Positions 1 through 8,388 of a DNA stretch of 64,000 nucleotides are shown here, one piece after another (the stretch's first letter is position 1; the number at the start of each line of letters is the position of its first letter). The position numbers and the translations under genes were made by a program. Under the pieces are notes generated by a model. That model did no database searches. It was not told where the DNA came from and saw only the letters and a program-made list of their open reading frames with translations. The stretch lies in assembly GCA_040902225.1 (NCBI GenBank), contig JBBDXT010000004.1, positions 764,965 to 828,964 of the forward strand. The letters run 5' to 3'. The DNA is from Chloroflexota bacterium (GTDB taxonomy: Bacteria; Chloroflexota; Limnocylindria; QHBO01).

Positions 1-231
1 CTGCGCGCGGGCGATGACCGCATCACCCTCCTCACGTGCCCGCTCGGTGATGCGGGTCGCCTCCTCGGTGACGCGCCGGGCCTGGGCAACCTCGGGCGGA
101 ACCGCCACTCGCAGCTGGTCGATCAGCTCCAGGATCGCCGCCTGATCGAGCACCACGTTGTTGGTGAGGGGCAGCTTCTTGGCGCTGGCGGCGAGGGACT
201 CCAACCGCTCAACGAGGAAGATGATATCCGT
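1..231 (-). CDS. DivIVA/ATPase-like coiled-coil protein, 3' part cut by window edge
   Basis: The visible 77 codons read DIIFLVERLESLAASAKK, then PLTNNVVLDQ and ELIDQLRVAVPPEVAQARR, then a charged helix rich in Glu and Arg. This matches the small coiled-coil proteins, often annotated as ATPase or F0 subunit b-like, that sit directly downstream of coaD in many Gram-positive and Chloroflexota genomes. Family members normally start MDII. Here the codon before GAT-ATC-ATC is ACG (231..229), and no ATG, GTG or TTG was found in frame upstream well into coaD. A clean GGGAGG (245..240) lies 8 nt upstream of that ACG, so a non-canonical ACG start, or a sequence error, is likely. The gene lies 59 bp after coaD and probably belongs to the recG-rsmD-coaD operon. 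Its function is unknown; membership of the family is fairly sure. Confidence 0.7.
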
Positions 232-290
232 GGCTGCAACCTCCCGCGACGTCTCGTTCGTGGCGGGATTATAGTCGCGCGCCCGTGCCC

Positions 291-782
291 TCAGTCTGGC
301 GTCGAGAAGCGCGTGCGCAGCGCAAGGGCGACCGGCTCCGGCACCATCCCGGCGATCTCGCCGCCGAATTGGGCGACCTCCTTGGCCAGGCTGCTGGAGA
401 GGTAGCCGTAGTCGAGGGCCGACATCAGGAAGACCGTGTCGACTCCGGGCTGCAGCTTGCGATTGGTGTGCGCCATCTGGAGCTCGGCCTCGAAGTCGCT
501 CACCGCGCGCAGGCCGCGGACGATGAATTCGGCGTCGTGGCGACGTGCGAAGTCGACCGTCAGTCCGTCGAACCCGGCAACCTCCACGTTCGCCCCGAAG
601 TCGGCGACCGCCTCCCGAATCTGCGCGATCCGCTCGTCGACGCTGAAGAGTGGTGACTTGCGCGGGTTGTTGAGGACGCCGACCACCAGCCGATCGAAGA
701 GCGCGGCGGCGCGGCGGGCGACGTCGAGGTGCGCGTTCGTCATCGGGTCGAACGAGCCGGGGAAGACCGCGATGCGGCTCAT
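291..782 (-). CDS. coaD: Phosphopantetheine adenylyltransferase
   Basis: This enzyme makes dephospho-CoA from 4'-phosphopantetheine and ATP, the fourth step of CoA synthesis. It has 163 residues, the usual length. The nucleotidyltransferase signature GSFDPMTNAHLD lies at residues 9-20, the substrate-binding GLRAVSDFEAE at 90-100, and the C-terminal SSSLAKEV motif at 129-136. The normally invariant TxGH is TNAH here: His18 is kept and the preceding Gly is Ala. The start ATG overlaps the rsmD stop as TGATG, which fixes the start and suggests translational coupling. A longer in-frame reading upstream runs into rsmD and lacks family similarity. Confidence 0.96.
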   Translation of the reverse strand: MSRIAVFPGSFDPMTNAHLDVARRAAALFDRLVVGVLNNPRKSPLFSVDERIAQIREAVADFGANVEVAGFDGLTVDFARRHDAEFIVRGLRAVSDFEAELQMAHTNRKLQPGVDTVFLMSALDYGYLSSSLAKEVAQFGGEIAGMVPEPVALALRTRFSTPD

Positions 783-1342
783 CACTCCTCCACTCCATCG
801 CCCTTGTCGTCCACCACCAGGAAGGTCAGTGTCGTTTCGCCGAAGCGTCGCTCGCGCCATCTGGCGAGCCCGCGCAGCTCCGGAATCGGAGTGCGCCAAT
901 GGTGCTTCACCACGACCGACGCACCCGGCGCGAGGCGTGCCAGCAGCCGCTCGAGCGGCGCGAGGATAGCACGCTCCTCGTACGGCGGATCCAGGAAGAC
1001 CAGGTCAGGTGCCTTCGCCGCATGATGGGCGAGGTGGCGCCCGACATCCTCCTGATGCACCGCTCCCCGATCCTCCAGGCCGGTGCGCCGCAGGTTCTCG
1101 CGGATCGCGGCGACGGCCTGGCGGGCAACCTCCACGAAGTCGCAGTGGGCCGCCCCGCGCGACAGGGCCTCGATGCCGATGGCTCCGCTGCCGGCGTAGA
1201 GGTCGAGCACCTGCGCGTCCGCCGTGCGGTCGGCCAGGATGGCGAAGAGCGTCTCCTTGACGCGATCGGTGATCGGCCGCGTGGCGGTGCCACGCGGCGC
1301 GACCAACAGGCGACCGCGCGCGGTGCCGGCGATGACGCGCAT
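782..1342 (-). CDS. rsmD: 16S rRNA (guanine966-N2)-methyltransferase RsmD
   Basis: It methylates G966 of 16S rRNA during small-subunit assembly, using SAM. The 186-aa protein opens with MRVIAGTARGRLL, has the SAM-binding motif LDLYAGSGAIGIEAL at 46-60 and the catalytic DPPY at 118-121. The acidic end of the second strand (FVEVARQ, 69-75) is also present. Its ATG overlaps the recG stop (TGATG) and its own stop overlaps the coaD start in the same way. The three genes are therefore one tight operon; rsmD-coaD is a widely conserved pair. Confidence 0.96.
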   Translation of the reverse strand: MRVIAGTARGRLLVAPRGTATRPITDRVKETLFAILADRTADAQVLDLYAGSGAIGIEALSRGAAHCDFVEVARQAVAAIRENLRRTGLEDRGAVHQEDVGRHLAHHAAKAPDLVFLDPPYEERAILAPLERLLARLAPGASVVVKHHWRTPIPELRGLARWRERRFGETTLTFLVVDDKGDGVEE

Positions 1343-3438
1343 CAGGCCGCGTCCCCCTCGTCCTCGGCGCTGGCCAGGTCGTCCCGCATCCTGATCAGCT
1401 CTGGGCGCGTCGTCAGCGTGGGATCGGCGCCGACCAGCCGTCGCGCGAGCGTCCCGGCCCGTTCGGCGAGCGCCAGGTGACGCGGTTCAAAGAGGGACGC
1501 CACCTTGAGCGGAGGCAGACCCGACTGACGGGTGCCGAGGACGTTGCCCGCGCCGCGCAGCCGGAGGTCCGCCTCGGCGATCGCGAATCCGTCGTTCGAA
1601 CCGCGCACTACCTCAAGCCGCTCCCTCGACCGCTCGTCGACGGCGTCGGTGAGCAGGATGCAGAAGGACTGCTGCTCGCCACGACCCACCCGTCCGCGGA
1701 GCTGGTGGAGCTGGGCCAGGCCAAAGCGGTCGGCGTCCTCGACCAGCATCACCGTCGCGTTCGGCACGTCGATCCCGACCTCGATCACGGTGGTCGCGAC
1801 GAGCAGGTCCAGCTCCCCGGCCGCGAAGGCGGCCATCGTCGCGTCGCGGCTGTCCGCGCGCTGCTGCCCGTGGACAAGGCCGATCCGCAGTCCGGGCAGC
1901 GCCGAATGTAGCCGTTCGAATTCCGCCTCGGCAGACGCCGCGCTGAGCGCCTCGCTCTCCGCCACCAGGGGGACCACCACGAACGACTGCCGGCCCGCGG
2001 CCGCCTCGGAGGCGAGGAACGCCTCGATGCGCGGCAGGGCGGCTCGATTGCGCACCTCGGTCCGGATCGCGCGCCGTCCCGGTGGCATCTCGCGAATGGT
2101 GCTGATCGCCATGTCCGCGTAGAAGGTGAGCGCCAGCGTGCGAGGAATCGGGGTCGCGGTCAGCGCCAGCAGATGCGGCTCGCGACCGGCGCCCTTCGCC
2201 TGCAGCGCCGCGCGCTGTGCCACGCCAAATCGATGCTGCTCATCGACCACGGCCAGCGCCAGGCGGTCGAACGAGACCGCCTCGGCAATCACGGCGTGCG
2301 TCCCGATCACGACCTCCGCCTCCCCCGCTCCGATCGCATCGTGGATGCGGCCCTTGGCCGCCGCGCCGAGCGATCCTGAAAGGAACTCCGCGCGGACGCC
2401 GAGCGCCTCGAGGAGCGGCGCCAATCCGAGGTAATGCTGTCGGGCCAGGATCTCGGTCGGCGCCATCAGCGCCCCTTGCCATCCCGCGCGCACGACGCCC
2501 GCCAGCGCCACCGCCGCAACCGCCGTCTTGCCACTCCCCACGTCGCCCTGCAGGAGCCGCCGCATGGGCTCGTCGGAGGCGAGGTCGGCGATGATCTCGT
2601 CCACGGCCCGGCGCTGGTCTGCGGTCAGCGCGAAGGGCAGCGCGCCCAGCAGCGCCGTCAGCTCCTGCTCGTGGATTGCGACCCCGGCTGCCCGCTCGCC
2701 GGCCCGTGCCTCGCGCGCCTGCGCCATGCTGAGCTGGAGGGCCAGCAGCTCGTCGAAGGCGAGCCGATCGAGGGCGGCCGGCACGTCTGCCGCCTCCTCG
2801 GGAAAGTGCGCGGCGCGCAGGGCATCGGCCAGGACGGGCAGGTCGCCGCGCTCCGCCGGTTGCAGCGGATCCTCGACGGCAGGCAGCGCACGCTCCAGCA
2901 CCCGCGCCAGCAGCTCACGGACGCGACGCTGGGTGACGCCGCCCACCAGCCGATAGATTGGCACGACCCGAGCCGTATGGACCGACTCGTGCCCGACCGG
3001 CGAGAAGTCGGGCGAGGTGAACTGCGGACGCCAGCCGCGGTAGGTGACCTTGCCGCTCACCACGACTTCGGACCCCTTCTGCAGCCTGCGCTCGACGTAC
3101 CGCCTTCCGAACCAGATCGCCTCTGCCGTGCCGCTGGCATCTGCCAGCTGGGCGATCACTCGCTGGGGTCGCCTGCCGAAGCCCGGCTCAATCGTGACCT
3201 CCACGACCTTGGCGCGCGCCGACTGCTTCTCGTCGGCGACGAGCTCCCCCAGCGGGCGCAGGTCGCTGAAGTCGTCGTAGCGAAACGGGAGGTAGAAGAG
3301 CGCCTGGCGTGGGGTCCCAATGCCCAGCTTTCCGAACGCGGCCACCCCGCGTGCCAGCTCGGGCAGGACCGAGCGGATCGGCCGGTCGAGATCCTCCGCC
3401 GAGAGCGGCCGTGCGGCCAGGCGCGGGCTCGATTGCAT
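1342..3438 (-). CDS. recG: ATP-dependent DNA helicase RecG
   Basis: This branch-migration helicase acts on stalled forks, R-loops and Holliday junctions. It has 698 residues, close to the 693 of the E. coli enzyme. It shows an N-terminal wedge/OB domain (about 60-170, including GKVTYRGWRPQF), Walker A GDVGSGKTAVAAV near 300, the DEQH box (VVDEQHRFG) near 400, and the C-terminal motif QLRGRVGRGEQQSFC. It is the first gene of the recG-rsmD-coaD operon. No Shine-Dalgarno precedes its ATG: the start codon lies directly against a 9-bp inverted repeat (3439-3468). Confidence 0.97.
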   Translation of the reverse strand: MQSSPRLAARPLSAEDLDRPIRSVLPELARGVAAFGKLGIGTPRQALFYLPFRYDDFSDLRPLGELVADEKQSARAKVVEVTIEPGFGRRPQRVIAQLADASGTAEAIWFGRRYVERRLQKGSEVVVSGKVTYRGWRPQFTSPDFSPVGHESVHTARVVPIYRLVGGVTQRRVRELLARVLERALPAVEDPLQPAERGDLPVLADALRAAHFPEEAADVPAALDRLAFDELLALQLSMAQAREARAGERAAGVAIHEQELTALLGALPFALTADQRRAVDEIIADLASDEPMRRLLQGDVGSGKTAVAAVALAGVVRAGWQGALMAPTEILARQHYLGLAPLLEALGVRAEFLSGSLGAAAKGRIHDAIGAGEAEVVIGTHAVIAEAVSFDRLALAVVDEQHRFGVAQRAALQAKGAGREPHLLALTATPIPRTLALTFYADMAISTIREMPPGRRAIRTEVRNRAALPRIEAFLASEAAAGRQSFVVVPLVAESEALSAASAEAEFERLHSALPGLRIGLVHGQQRADSRDATMAAFAAGELDLLVATTVIEVGIDVPNATVMLVEDADRFGLAQLHQLRGRVGRGEQQSFCILLTDAVDERSRERLEVVRGSNDGFAIAEADLRLRGAGNVLGTRQSGLPPLKVASLFEPRHLALAERAGTLARRLVGADPTLTTRPELIRMRDDLASAEDEGDAA

Positions 3439-3468
3439 GGCCCGATCGTAGCGTGCTAGGATCGGGCC
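3433..3468 (+). promoter_or_regulatory. Inverted repeat and candidate rpmB promoter between recG and rpmB
   Basis: A perfect 9-bp inverted repeat, GGCCCGATC (3439-3447) and GATCGGGCC (3460-3468), is separated by 12 bases and sits immediately next to the recG start codon. On the plus strand TTGCAT (3433-3438), an 18-bp spacer and TAGGAT (3457-3462) resemble -35 and -10 boxes for rpmB, so the second arm overlaps the -10. It could be an operator controlling both divergent genes or an RNA hairpin at the recG 5' end. The symmetry is seen directly; the function is inferred. Confidence 0.45.
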
Positions 3469-3524
3469 GTTCCGGCAGCGCCGAGGTCTGGTGCGCCGGT
3501 TCGTTCATGAAATGGAGACCCCCG

Positions 3525-3716
3525 ATGGCTCGAGCATGTGACATCTGCGGCAAGCGGCCGATCACCGGCTGGAACCCGCAGTCGGTCGGCATGAACCGCA
3601 AGCGCGCGCTGCGCCGCTGGCTCCCGAACCTGCAGCCGATGGTGGTCCAGCGCAACGGCTCGCCGGTCCGCATCAAGGCCTGCTCGCGCTGCATTCGGAC
3701 CGCCGAGAAGGTCTGA
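3525..3716 (+). CDS. rpmB: 50S ribosomal protein L28, zinc-ribbon form
   Basis: A structural protein of the large ribosomal subunit. The 63-aa protein starts MARACDICGKRP and ends ACSRCIRTAEKV. Cys5/Cys8 and Cys53/Cys56 form the four-cysteine zinc ribbon of C+ L28. The start is set by GGAG (3514-3517) 7 nt upstream of ATG and by family alignment. It is one of very few plus-strand genes in the first 24 kb and converges with dtd, with one base between the two stop codons. It is probably transcribed from the promoter-like sequence at 3433-3462. Confidence 0.95.
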   Translation: MARACDICGKRPITGWNPQSVGMNRKRALRRWLPNLQPMVVQRNGSPVRIKACSRCIRTAEKV

Positions 3717-3717
3717 C

Positions 3718-4167
3718 TCAGCCCTCGGCGCCCGCCTCGATCACGAGGGTGAACGGTCCATCGTTCACCAGCTCGAGCTCCATCTCCGCCCCGAAGCGCC
3801 CGGTCGCCACCGTCCGGCCACCCTCGCGCAGCCGCTCCACGAAGCGATCCACCAGCGGCTCGGCCACCTCGGGCGGCGCAGCCAGTGCGAAGCCTGGTCG
3901 CCGGCCACGGCGCAGGTCCGCGAGGAGCGTGAACTGGCTCACCACCAGGAACGCGCCGTCGACCTCGTCGATCGCCAGGTTCGTCCGTCCGTCCGCATCC
4001 TCGAAGTAGCGGAGGCCAAGCAGCCGGGCCGCCAGGCGATCGGCCAGCTCTGGCGTATCTCCCGCCCCGATCCCCACCAGCACAGCGGCACCTCGACCGA
4101 TCGCGCCCAGGACCACCCCATCAGCACGCACCTCTGCACGGCTGACCCGCTGGACGACGAGGCGCAC
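3718..4167 (-). CDS. dtd: D-aminoacyl-tRNA deacylase
   Basis: It hydrolyses D-aminoacyl-tRNAs (and mischarged glycyl-tRNA), protecting translation from D-amino acids. The 149-aa product starts at GTG (VRLVVQRVSRAEV). The two DTD signatures are present: SQFTLLAD in the middle and NDGPFTLVIE (Gly-cisPro region) near the C-terminus. It is the last gene of the long ileS-led operon and begins a few bases after the stop of the lipoprotein gene. An upstream in-frame ATG at 4239 would overlap that gene heavily and adds a non-homologous Arg-rich stretch, so GTG is preferred. Confidence 0.93.
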   Translation of the reverse strand: MRLVVQRVSRAEVRADGVVLGAIGRGAAVLVGIGAGDTPELADRLAARLLGLRYFEDADGRTNLAIDEVDGAFLVVSQFTLLADLRRGRRPGFALAAPPEVAEPLVDRFVERLREGGRTVATGRFGAEMELELVNDGPFTLVIEAGAEG

Positions 4168-4171
4168 GGAC

Positions 4172-5758
4172 CTACGAGCCCGAGGATGGGAGGGGGCTCG
4201 TGATCGGCGCGGAATTCTCGCCCTCCCGCGGCGGCCCAAGCGCAGCCTCCGTGAAGAGGGCCCGGGCGTTCCAGATCATCCATCCCTGGGCGCCGTTATC
4301 GCTGGCAGCCTTCATCTCCTGGAGCACCTGGCCAGCGGTGTAGGGCGCGAAGGGGCCGTAGCCGAAGTCCTGGATCCACGGCCGGATCACCATCGGCAGG
4401 CGGGCCCGCTGCTGGTTCATGATCTTGAGTGTCTCGTCGATCACCTCGTAGGGGTGGTCGTTCGGGACCTTGAAGCCGAAGGTGAACGGGCCGTAATGGC
4501 TCGGGTAGACCATCGGTGAGAAGTAGTCGACGTATGGCATGATGACTTCGGGGCGCTGACCGATCCCCTGGTCATCGGTGGCGATGAAGCTGATCGGGAA
4601 GACGTCGGCCGAGAAGAAGGCGCGCTTCGTGAGCAGGGCATCCGAGACGAGCCGGAAGAGACGCCGGATCGCCGGCAGCCGGAACGACTGCGTGTTCGGC
4701 AGGTTGGTGTCGGCGGTCGCATAGTCGCCGTCGCTGAAGAAGCGCACGTAATCGAGCTGTACCTCGTCGAAGCCCTTGTCGGCGAGGTCGGCGGCCAGAG
4801 CCGCGATGTACTCGGCCACCCCGTGGTTGTAGGGATCCAGCCAGATGCCGCCCCCGTAGTCACGCCACGGCTCGCCCGTCGCAGCGTTCCTGACGGCCAG
4901 CTCCGGGCGCGCGTTTCCGAGGGTGTTGTCCTTCATCACCACCATGCGGGCGATGGTGTAGATGCCGCGCTCCTTCAGTTTGGGCAGCAGCTCGTCGAGC
5001 TGGAAGAGCGGAGCCTCCATGACCGCCCCGACCGCGCTGGCGGCGGGCAGATCGGTGGACCAGTACAAGTTGCCGGCGGTCTCCTTGACGTCGATCACCA
5101 TCGCGTTGACCTCGGTCCGATCGATCAGGTCGAGCATGGCGTCGAGGCGGCCGGTTGCCTCGAACACGGCCGATGGCGCGTAGAGCGCTCGCGCCACGAA
5201 TGGGGTCAGCGCGACGTCCTTGGTCATCTGCGCATCGATCGGAATCACGCCCAGCCGATAGCCTGGCATCTTGTAGATGAGGTCCCCATGCTCCGGGACG
5301 CCGGGGAGGGTGTAGCGCCCGAGGGTGTCGGTCACCGCCGGCTGAGCTTCCCCATCGACGAAGACGCGGACCCCGGCGATCGGCTTTCCGTCGCCATCGG
5401 TCACCGCGCCGCTCACCACGTTCGGACGCAGCGCGATGGTCAGCCCCTTCTCGTCGGGGACGGTGCCGGTCCCGGCGTCGAACCCATTCGCGCTCACCTC
5501 GACGGTGGCGCCGCTCAGTGCCGTGATCGTGGCCGTCCCGTCCGCGCCGGTGGTCGCCGTGCCGTCCCCCGACCGCAGCATCGCGTTGGGCACCGGCGCC
5601 TGGTTGGTCCGATCCTCGACGGTCACGACCACCTCGCGTGGCGGCTCGGGCGTCGGGCTCTCCTTGGGCCCCGGCCCGGAGCAACCGATCACGATTGCGG
5701 CCAGCAGCACCGCGACGATGGCCGATCGAGCGCGACCGGCGGGGGGTCGCTGCATCAC
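4172..5758 (-). CDS. Putative GHL10/DUF4015-type glycoside hydrolase lipoprotein
   Basis: This 528-aa protein has a lipoprotein signal peptide: a hydrophobic segment (about 13-25) ending in the lipobox VIGC. A Pro-rich linker and two beta-sandwich repeats of the carboxypeptidase-regulatory type follow (about 42-112 and 115-187). The C-terminal TIM-barrel-like domain (about 190-510) has VIDVKETAGNLYW, ARMVVMKD, the likely catalytic region EVQLDYVRFFSDG, and SPMVYPSHYGP. This is the arrangement of the putative glycosyl hydrolase family DUF4015. The substrate is unknown but probably an extracellular polysaccharide, given membrane anchoring. GTG at 5758 overlaps the rpe stop; ATG at 5755 is an alternative start. 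Confidence 0.85.
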   Translation of the reverse strand: MMQRPPAGRARSAIVAVLLAAIVIGCSGPGPKESPTPEPPREVVVTVEDRTNQAPVPNAMLRSGDGTATTGADGTATITALSGATVEVSANGFDAGTGTVPDEKGLTIALRPNVVSGAVTDGDGKPIAGVRVFVDGEAQPAVTDTLGRYTLPGVPEHGDLIYKMPGYRLGVIPIDAQMTKDVALTPFVARALYAPSAVFEATGRLDAMLDLIDRTEVNAMVIDVKETAGNLYWSTDLPAASAVGAVMEAPLFQLDELLPKLKERGIYTIARMVVMKDNTLGNARPELAVRNAATGEPWRDYGGGIWLDPYNHGVAEYIAALAADLADKGFDEVQLDYVRFFSDGDYATADTNLPNTQSFRLPAIRRLFRLVSDALLTKRAFFSADVFPISFIATDDQGIGQRPEVIMPYVDYFSPMVYPSHYGPFTFGFKVPNDHPYEVIDETLKIMNQQRARLPMVIRPWIQDFGYGPFAPYTAGQVLQEMKAASDNGAQGWMIWNARALFTEAALGPPREGENSAPITSPLPSSGS

Positions 5759-6426
5759 GCGAGCGCCGCCGCGCGGAGCGCCCGCACGGTCGGCCCGAGG
5801 TCGCCCGCCTGGCCGTACAGTGCCGACCCCGCGACCATGATCTCGCCGCCGGCGGCATGAGCCGCGCCGATCGTCTCGAGATTCACTCCCCCATCCACGC
5901 CGATCGGGAGCGAGAGCCCGCGACGCTCGATCTCGTCACGCAGCTGCGCCATCTTCGGCAGCACCTCGGCCAGGAAGGCCTGCCCGCCGCGCCCGGGGTG
6001 GACTGTCATCACCAGCAGCAGATCGATCGCCTCGAGGTATGGCAGCACCGCGTCGGCGGGCGTCTCCGGATTGATGGCCAGTCCCGCCCCGCGCCCGTAG
6101 CCATGGATCGCGCCGATCACCTCGCCGGGGTCGTCATCGGCCTCGACATGCGCCACGATCAGGTCGCTTCCTGCGTCGGCGAAGGCGCGCGCCTGGCGCA
6201 GTGGCTGGGAGACCATCAGGTGGGCGTGATACGGCACCGATGCGAAGGCGCGGACCGCCTGGACCACGACCGGGCCGATGGTCAGGTTCTCGACGAAATG
6301 GCCATCCATCACGTCCAGGTGGATCGAGTCAGCCCCACCCTCCACCGCCCGACGGACTTCATCGCCGAGCCGGGCATGGTCGGCATTCAAGAGGCTGGCG
6401 CTGATCTGCGCCGGGCGCGGGTTCAT
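5755..6426 (-). CDS. rpe: Ribulose-phosphate 3-epimerase
   Basis: It interconverts ribulose 5-phosphate and xylulose 5-phosphate in the pentose phosphate pathway. The 223-aa TIM barrel shows ISASLLNAD at the N-terminus, the metal/catalytic motif HLDVMDGHFVENLTIG (about 36-51), HLMVSQP, the catalytic VHPGRGGQAF, and VDGGVNLET with the phosphate-binding AGSALYG near the end. ATG overlaps the rlmN stop and the gene's own stop overlaps the next start, so it is internal to the ileS-dtd operon. Confidence 0.96.
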   Translation of the reverse strand: MNPRPAQISASLLNADHARLGDEVRRAVEGGADSIHLDVMDGHFVENLTIGPVVVQAVRAFASVPYHAHLMVSQPLRQARAFADAGSDLIVAHVEADDDPGEVIGAIHGYGRGAGLAINPETPADAVLPYLEAIDLLLVMTVHPGRGGQAFLAEVLPKMAQLRDEIERRGLSLPIGVDGGVNLETIGAAHAAGGEIMVAGSALYGQAGDLGPTVRALRAAALA

Positions 6427-7565
6427 GCCGTGACCACCGGCGGCGCCGGCCGGATCGGCTTGCCGGCGAGCTGCGCGTGGAGCTGGCCACAGGCCGCCTC
6501 GATCTCCCGGCCGCGCGTGTCGCGCACCGTGACTGGCACGCCGGCGTTCTGGATGGTGGCCGCGAAGGCGCGGACCCCCGCCCTGTCGGTTCCGCTCCAG
6601 CGGGATCCCGGCGTCGGGTTCAGCGGGATCAGGTTGACGTGACAGAGCCAGCCGTGCGCCAGGGTTGCCAGGCCGGCAGCCTGTTCGGCGTCGTCATTCA
6701 TCCCGTCGATCAGCACGTATTCGAGGCTGACCCGACGCCGCGTGCGGGAGGCGAAGCGCCGACCGGCCGCCACGACCTGGGCGATCGGCCACTTGCGGTT
6801 GATCGGAACCAGCTCGTCGCGCAGCTCGTCGCTGGCAGCGTGCAGGCTGATCGCCAGGTTGACCTGCGGCAGCTCCTCGATCATGCGGTCGATCCCCGGC
6901 ACCACACCCGACGTGCTGACCGTGATGTGCCGTGCGCCGATCCCCAGACGAGCCGGATCGTTCAGCAGGCGCACCGCCGCGAAGACCGGGTCGACGTTGT
7001 TCAGTGGCTCGCCCATCCCCATGAAGACGATGTTGTAGTGGCTGCGACCACCTCCGGGTCGCCAATCTGCGCCAAGCGCGAGCCACGGATCGCGATGCCA
7101 GTGCAGCACCTGGTCAACGATCTCGCCGGCGGTGAGCTGCCTGCCGAACCCGGCCTGTCCCGTCGCGCAGAACGGACAGGCAACGGCGCAGCCCGCCTGG
7201 GAGCTGATGCAGATGGTCGTGCGCCCGGTGCCGGCGCCGCGACCCGGGTATCGCATCAGGACCGACTCGATGCGCTGGCCATCGGCCAGCTCGTGCACCG
7301 CCTTTGCGGTCAGCCCCCCATCGGCGACCTGCGTGTGACTGCCGACGATCGAGGAGAAATCGAATGCCTCCGTCACCGCCGAGCGCAGCGGACGGGGCAG
7401 GTCGGTCAGGTCATGCAGCCCGCCGACGGTTGGGCGATGCGCACCCGCCAGCACCTGCACGGCCCGATACGCGGGCTCACCGCGGGCGGTGAGCCACGCG
7501 GTGAGCGTATTCAGATCGACCTCGCTGATCGCCGGATGCGTCCCGGCGAGCGGACGTTCAGTCAC
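6423..7565 (-). CDS. rlmN: Dual-specificity 23S rRNA/tRNA adenine-C2 methyltransferase RlmN
   Basis: This radical-SAM enzyme methylates C2 of A2503 in 23S rRNA and A37 in some tRNAs. It has 380 residues. The 4Fe-4S ligands are in CAVACPFCATGQAGF, with the following FMGMGEPLNN and ISLHAASDELRDELVP typical of RlmN. The catalytic methyl-carrying cysteine is in EIEAACGQL near the C-terminus. The start is GTG. The gene overlaps the upstream peptidase by 8 nt and the downstream rpe by 4 nt, giving strict coupling. Confidence 0.96.
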   Translation of the reverse strand: MTERPLAGTHPAISEVDLNTLTAWLTARGEPAYRAVQVLAGAHRPTVGGLHDLTDLPRPLRSAVTEAFDFSSIVGSHTQVADGGLTAKAVHELADGQRIESVLMRYPGRGAGTGRTTICISSQAGCAVACPFCATGQAGFGRQLTAGEIVDQVLHWHRDPWLALGADWRPGGGRSHYNIVFMGMGEPLNNVDPVFAAVRLLNDPARLGIGARHITVSTSGVVPGIDRMIEELPQVNLAISLHAASDELRDELVPINRKWPIAQVVAAGRRFASRTRRRVSLEYVLIDGMNDDAEQAAGLATLAHGWLCHVNLIPLNPTPGSRWSGTDRAGVRAFAATIQNAGVPVTVRDTRGREIEAACGQLHAQLAGKPIRPAPPVVTA

Positions 7566-8304
7566 GACGCCCCAGGATCATCATCAGGTAGTAGAAGAAG
7601 GTCAGCAGTGCTGCCAGCGCAGCGGCGACGTAGGTCCAGGCCGCTGCCTTGAGCACCTCGCGGGCGCCGACCTGGCGCTCGCCACTGATCCCGAGGCCGC
7701 TGACGAAGGCCAGCGCCTTTCCGGACGCGCCGATCTCGACCGGCAGCGTCACAAAGGTGAACACCACGGCCGCCCCGAAGACGATCAGGCCGACCCAGGC
7801 CAGTCCCAGCAGGTTGAACCACACACCTGCGATGATCAGCCACGGCGCCAGGCCCGAGCCCAGCTGCGCCGCGGGCACGATCGTCTGCCGCACCGCCATC
7901 CACGGGTCGCGCTCCCGGTCCTGCAGGGCGTGACCGACCTCGTGCGCGATGACCGCCGCGGCGGCGACCGAGAGGGTGCCCGAACCGGCGGGGAATCCAA
8001 CCGTTCGATCACGCGGGTTGTAGATGCCGAGCTGGCTGGTACCCGCCACCGCGGAGCTGACGCGCAGCACCTTGCCGCGCGGGTCGTAGTGGTCGGTCAG
8101 CTGACCCGGCACCGGCTCGATCTGGACGTCGGTGAGGCCCTGCCGGTCGAGCAGACGGCGGGCAAAATCAAAGGCTGAAAGGTCAATCCCGGAGTCGACC
8201 TTCGACCACCGGGCATAGGTCGAGCGAACTCGCCAAGCGGCCCATCCGGTGATGGCGAGGCTCGGGAGCATGACAAGCACGATGTACGGCAGGAAACCAC
8301 CCAT
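7558..8304 (-). CDS. YugP-like membrane zinc metallopeptidase
   Basis: This 248-aa protein belongs to the Zn_peptidase_2/YugP family. One N-terminal membrane segment (about 5-24) is followed by a cytoplasmic domain with the zinc motif HEVGHALQDR at 121-130, which has the family HExGHxxQ form. Three further hydrophobic segments (about 145-168, 170-192, 220-243) follow. The natural substrate of the family is not established. A strong AAGGAGGT lies 13 nt upstream of ATG, longer spacing than usual, and a TATACT box (8343..8338) lies further upstream. It may thus have its own promoter inside the long operon. Confidence 0.88.
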   Translation of the reverse strand: MGGFLPYIVLVMLPSLAITGWAAWRVRSTYARWSKVDSGIDLSAFDFARRLLDRQGLTDVQIEPVPGQLTDHYDPRGKVLRVSSAVAGTSQLGIYNPRDRTVGFPAGSGTLSVAAAAVIAHEVGHALQDRERDPWMAVRQTIVPAAQLGSGLAPWLIIAGVWFNLLGLAWVGLIVFGAAVVFTFVTLPVEIGASGKALAFVSGLGISGERQVGAREVLKAAAWTYVAAALAALLTFFYYLMMILGRRD

Positions 8305-8388
8305 GGTTGTTGCTGCTACCTCCTTGGAAGCGCGCCGAGTATAGCCGAGCCTCCCTTTCGCCTCCGTGAAGGCGCGGTGAAGATGGCG

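Noticed and set aside
285-656. Long plus-strand frame opposite coaD
   Set aside because: Antisense to a well-supported gene, no family features, typical of high-GC shadow frames.
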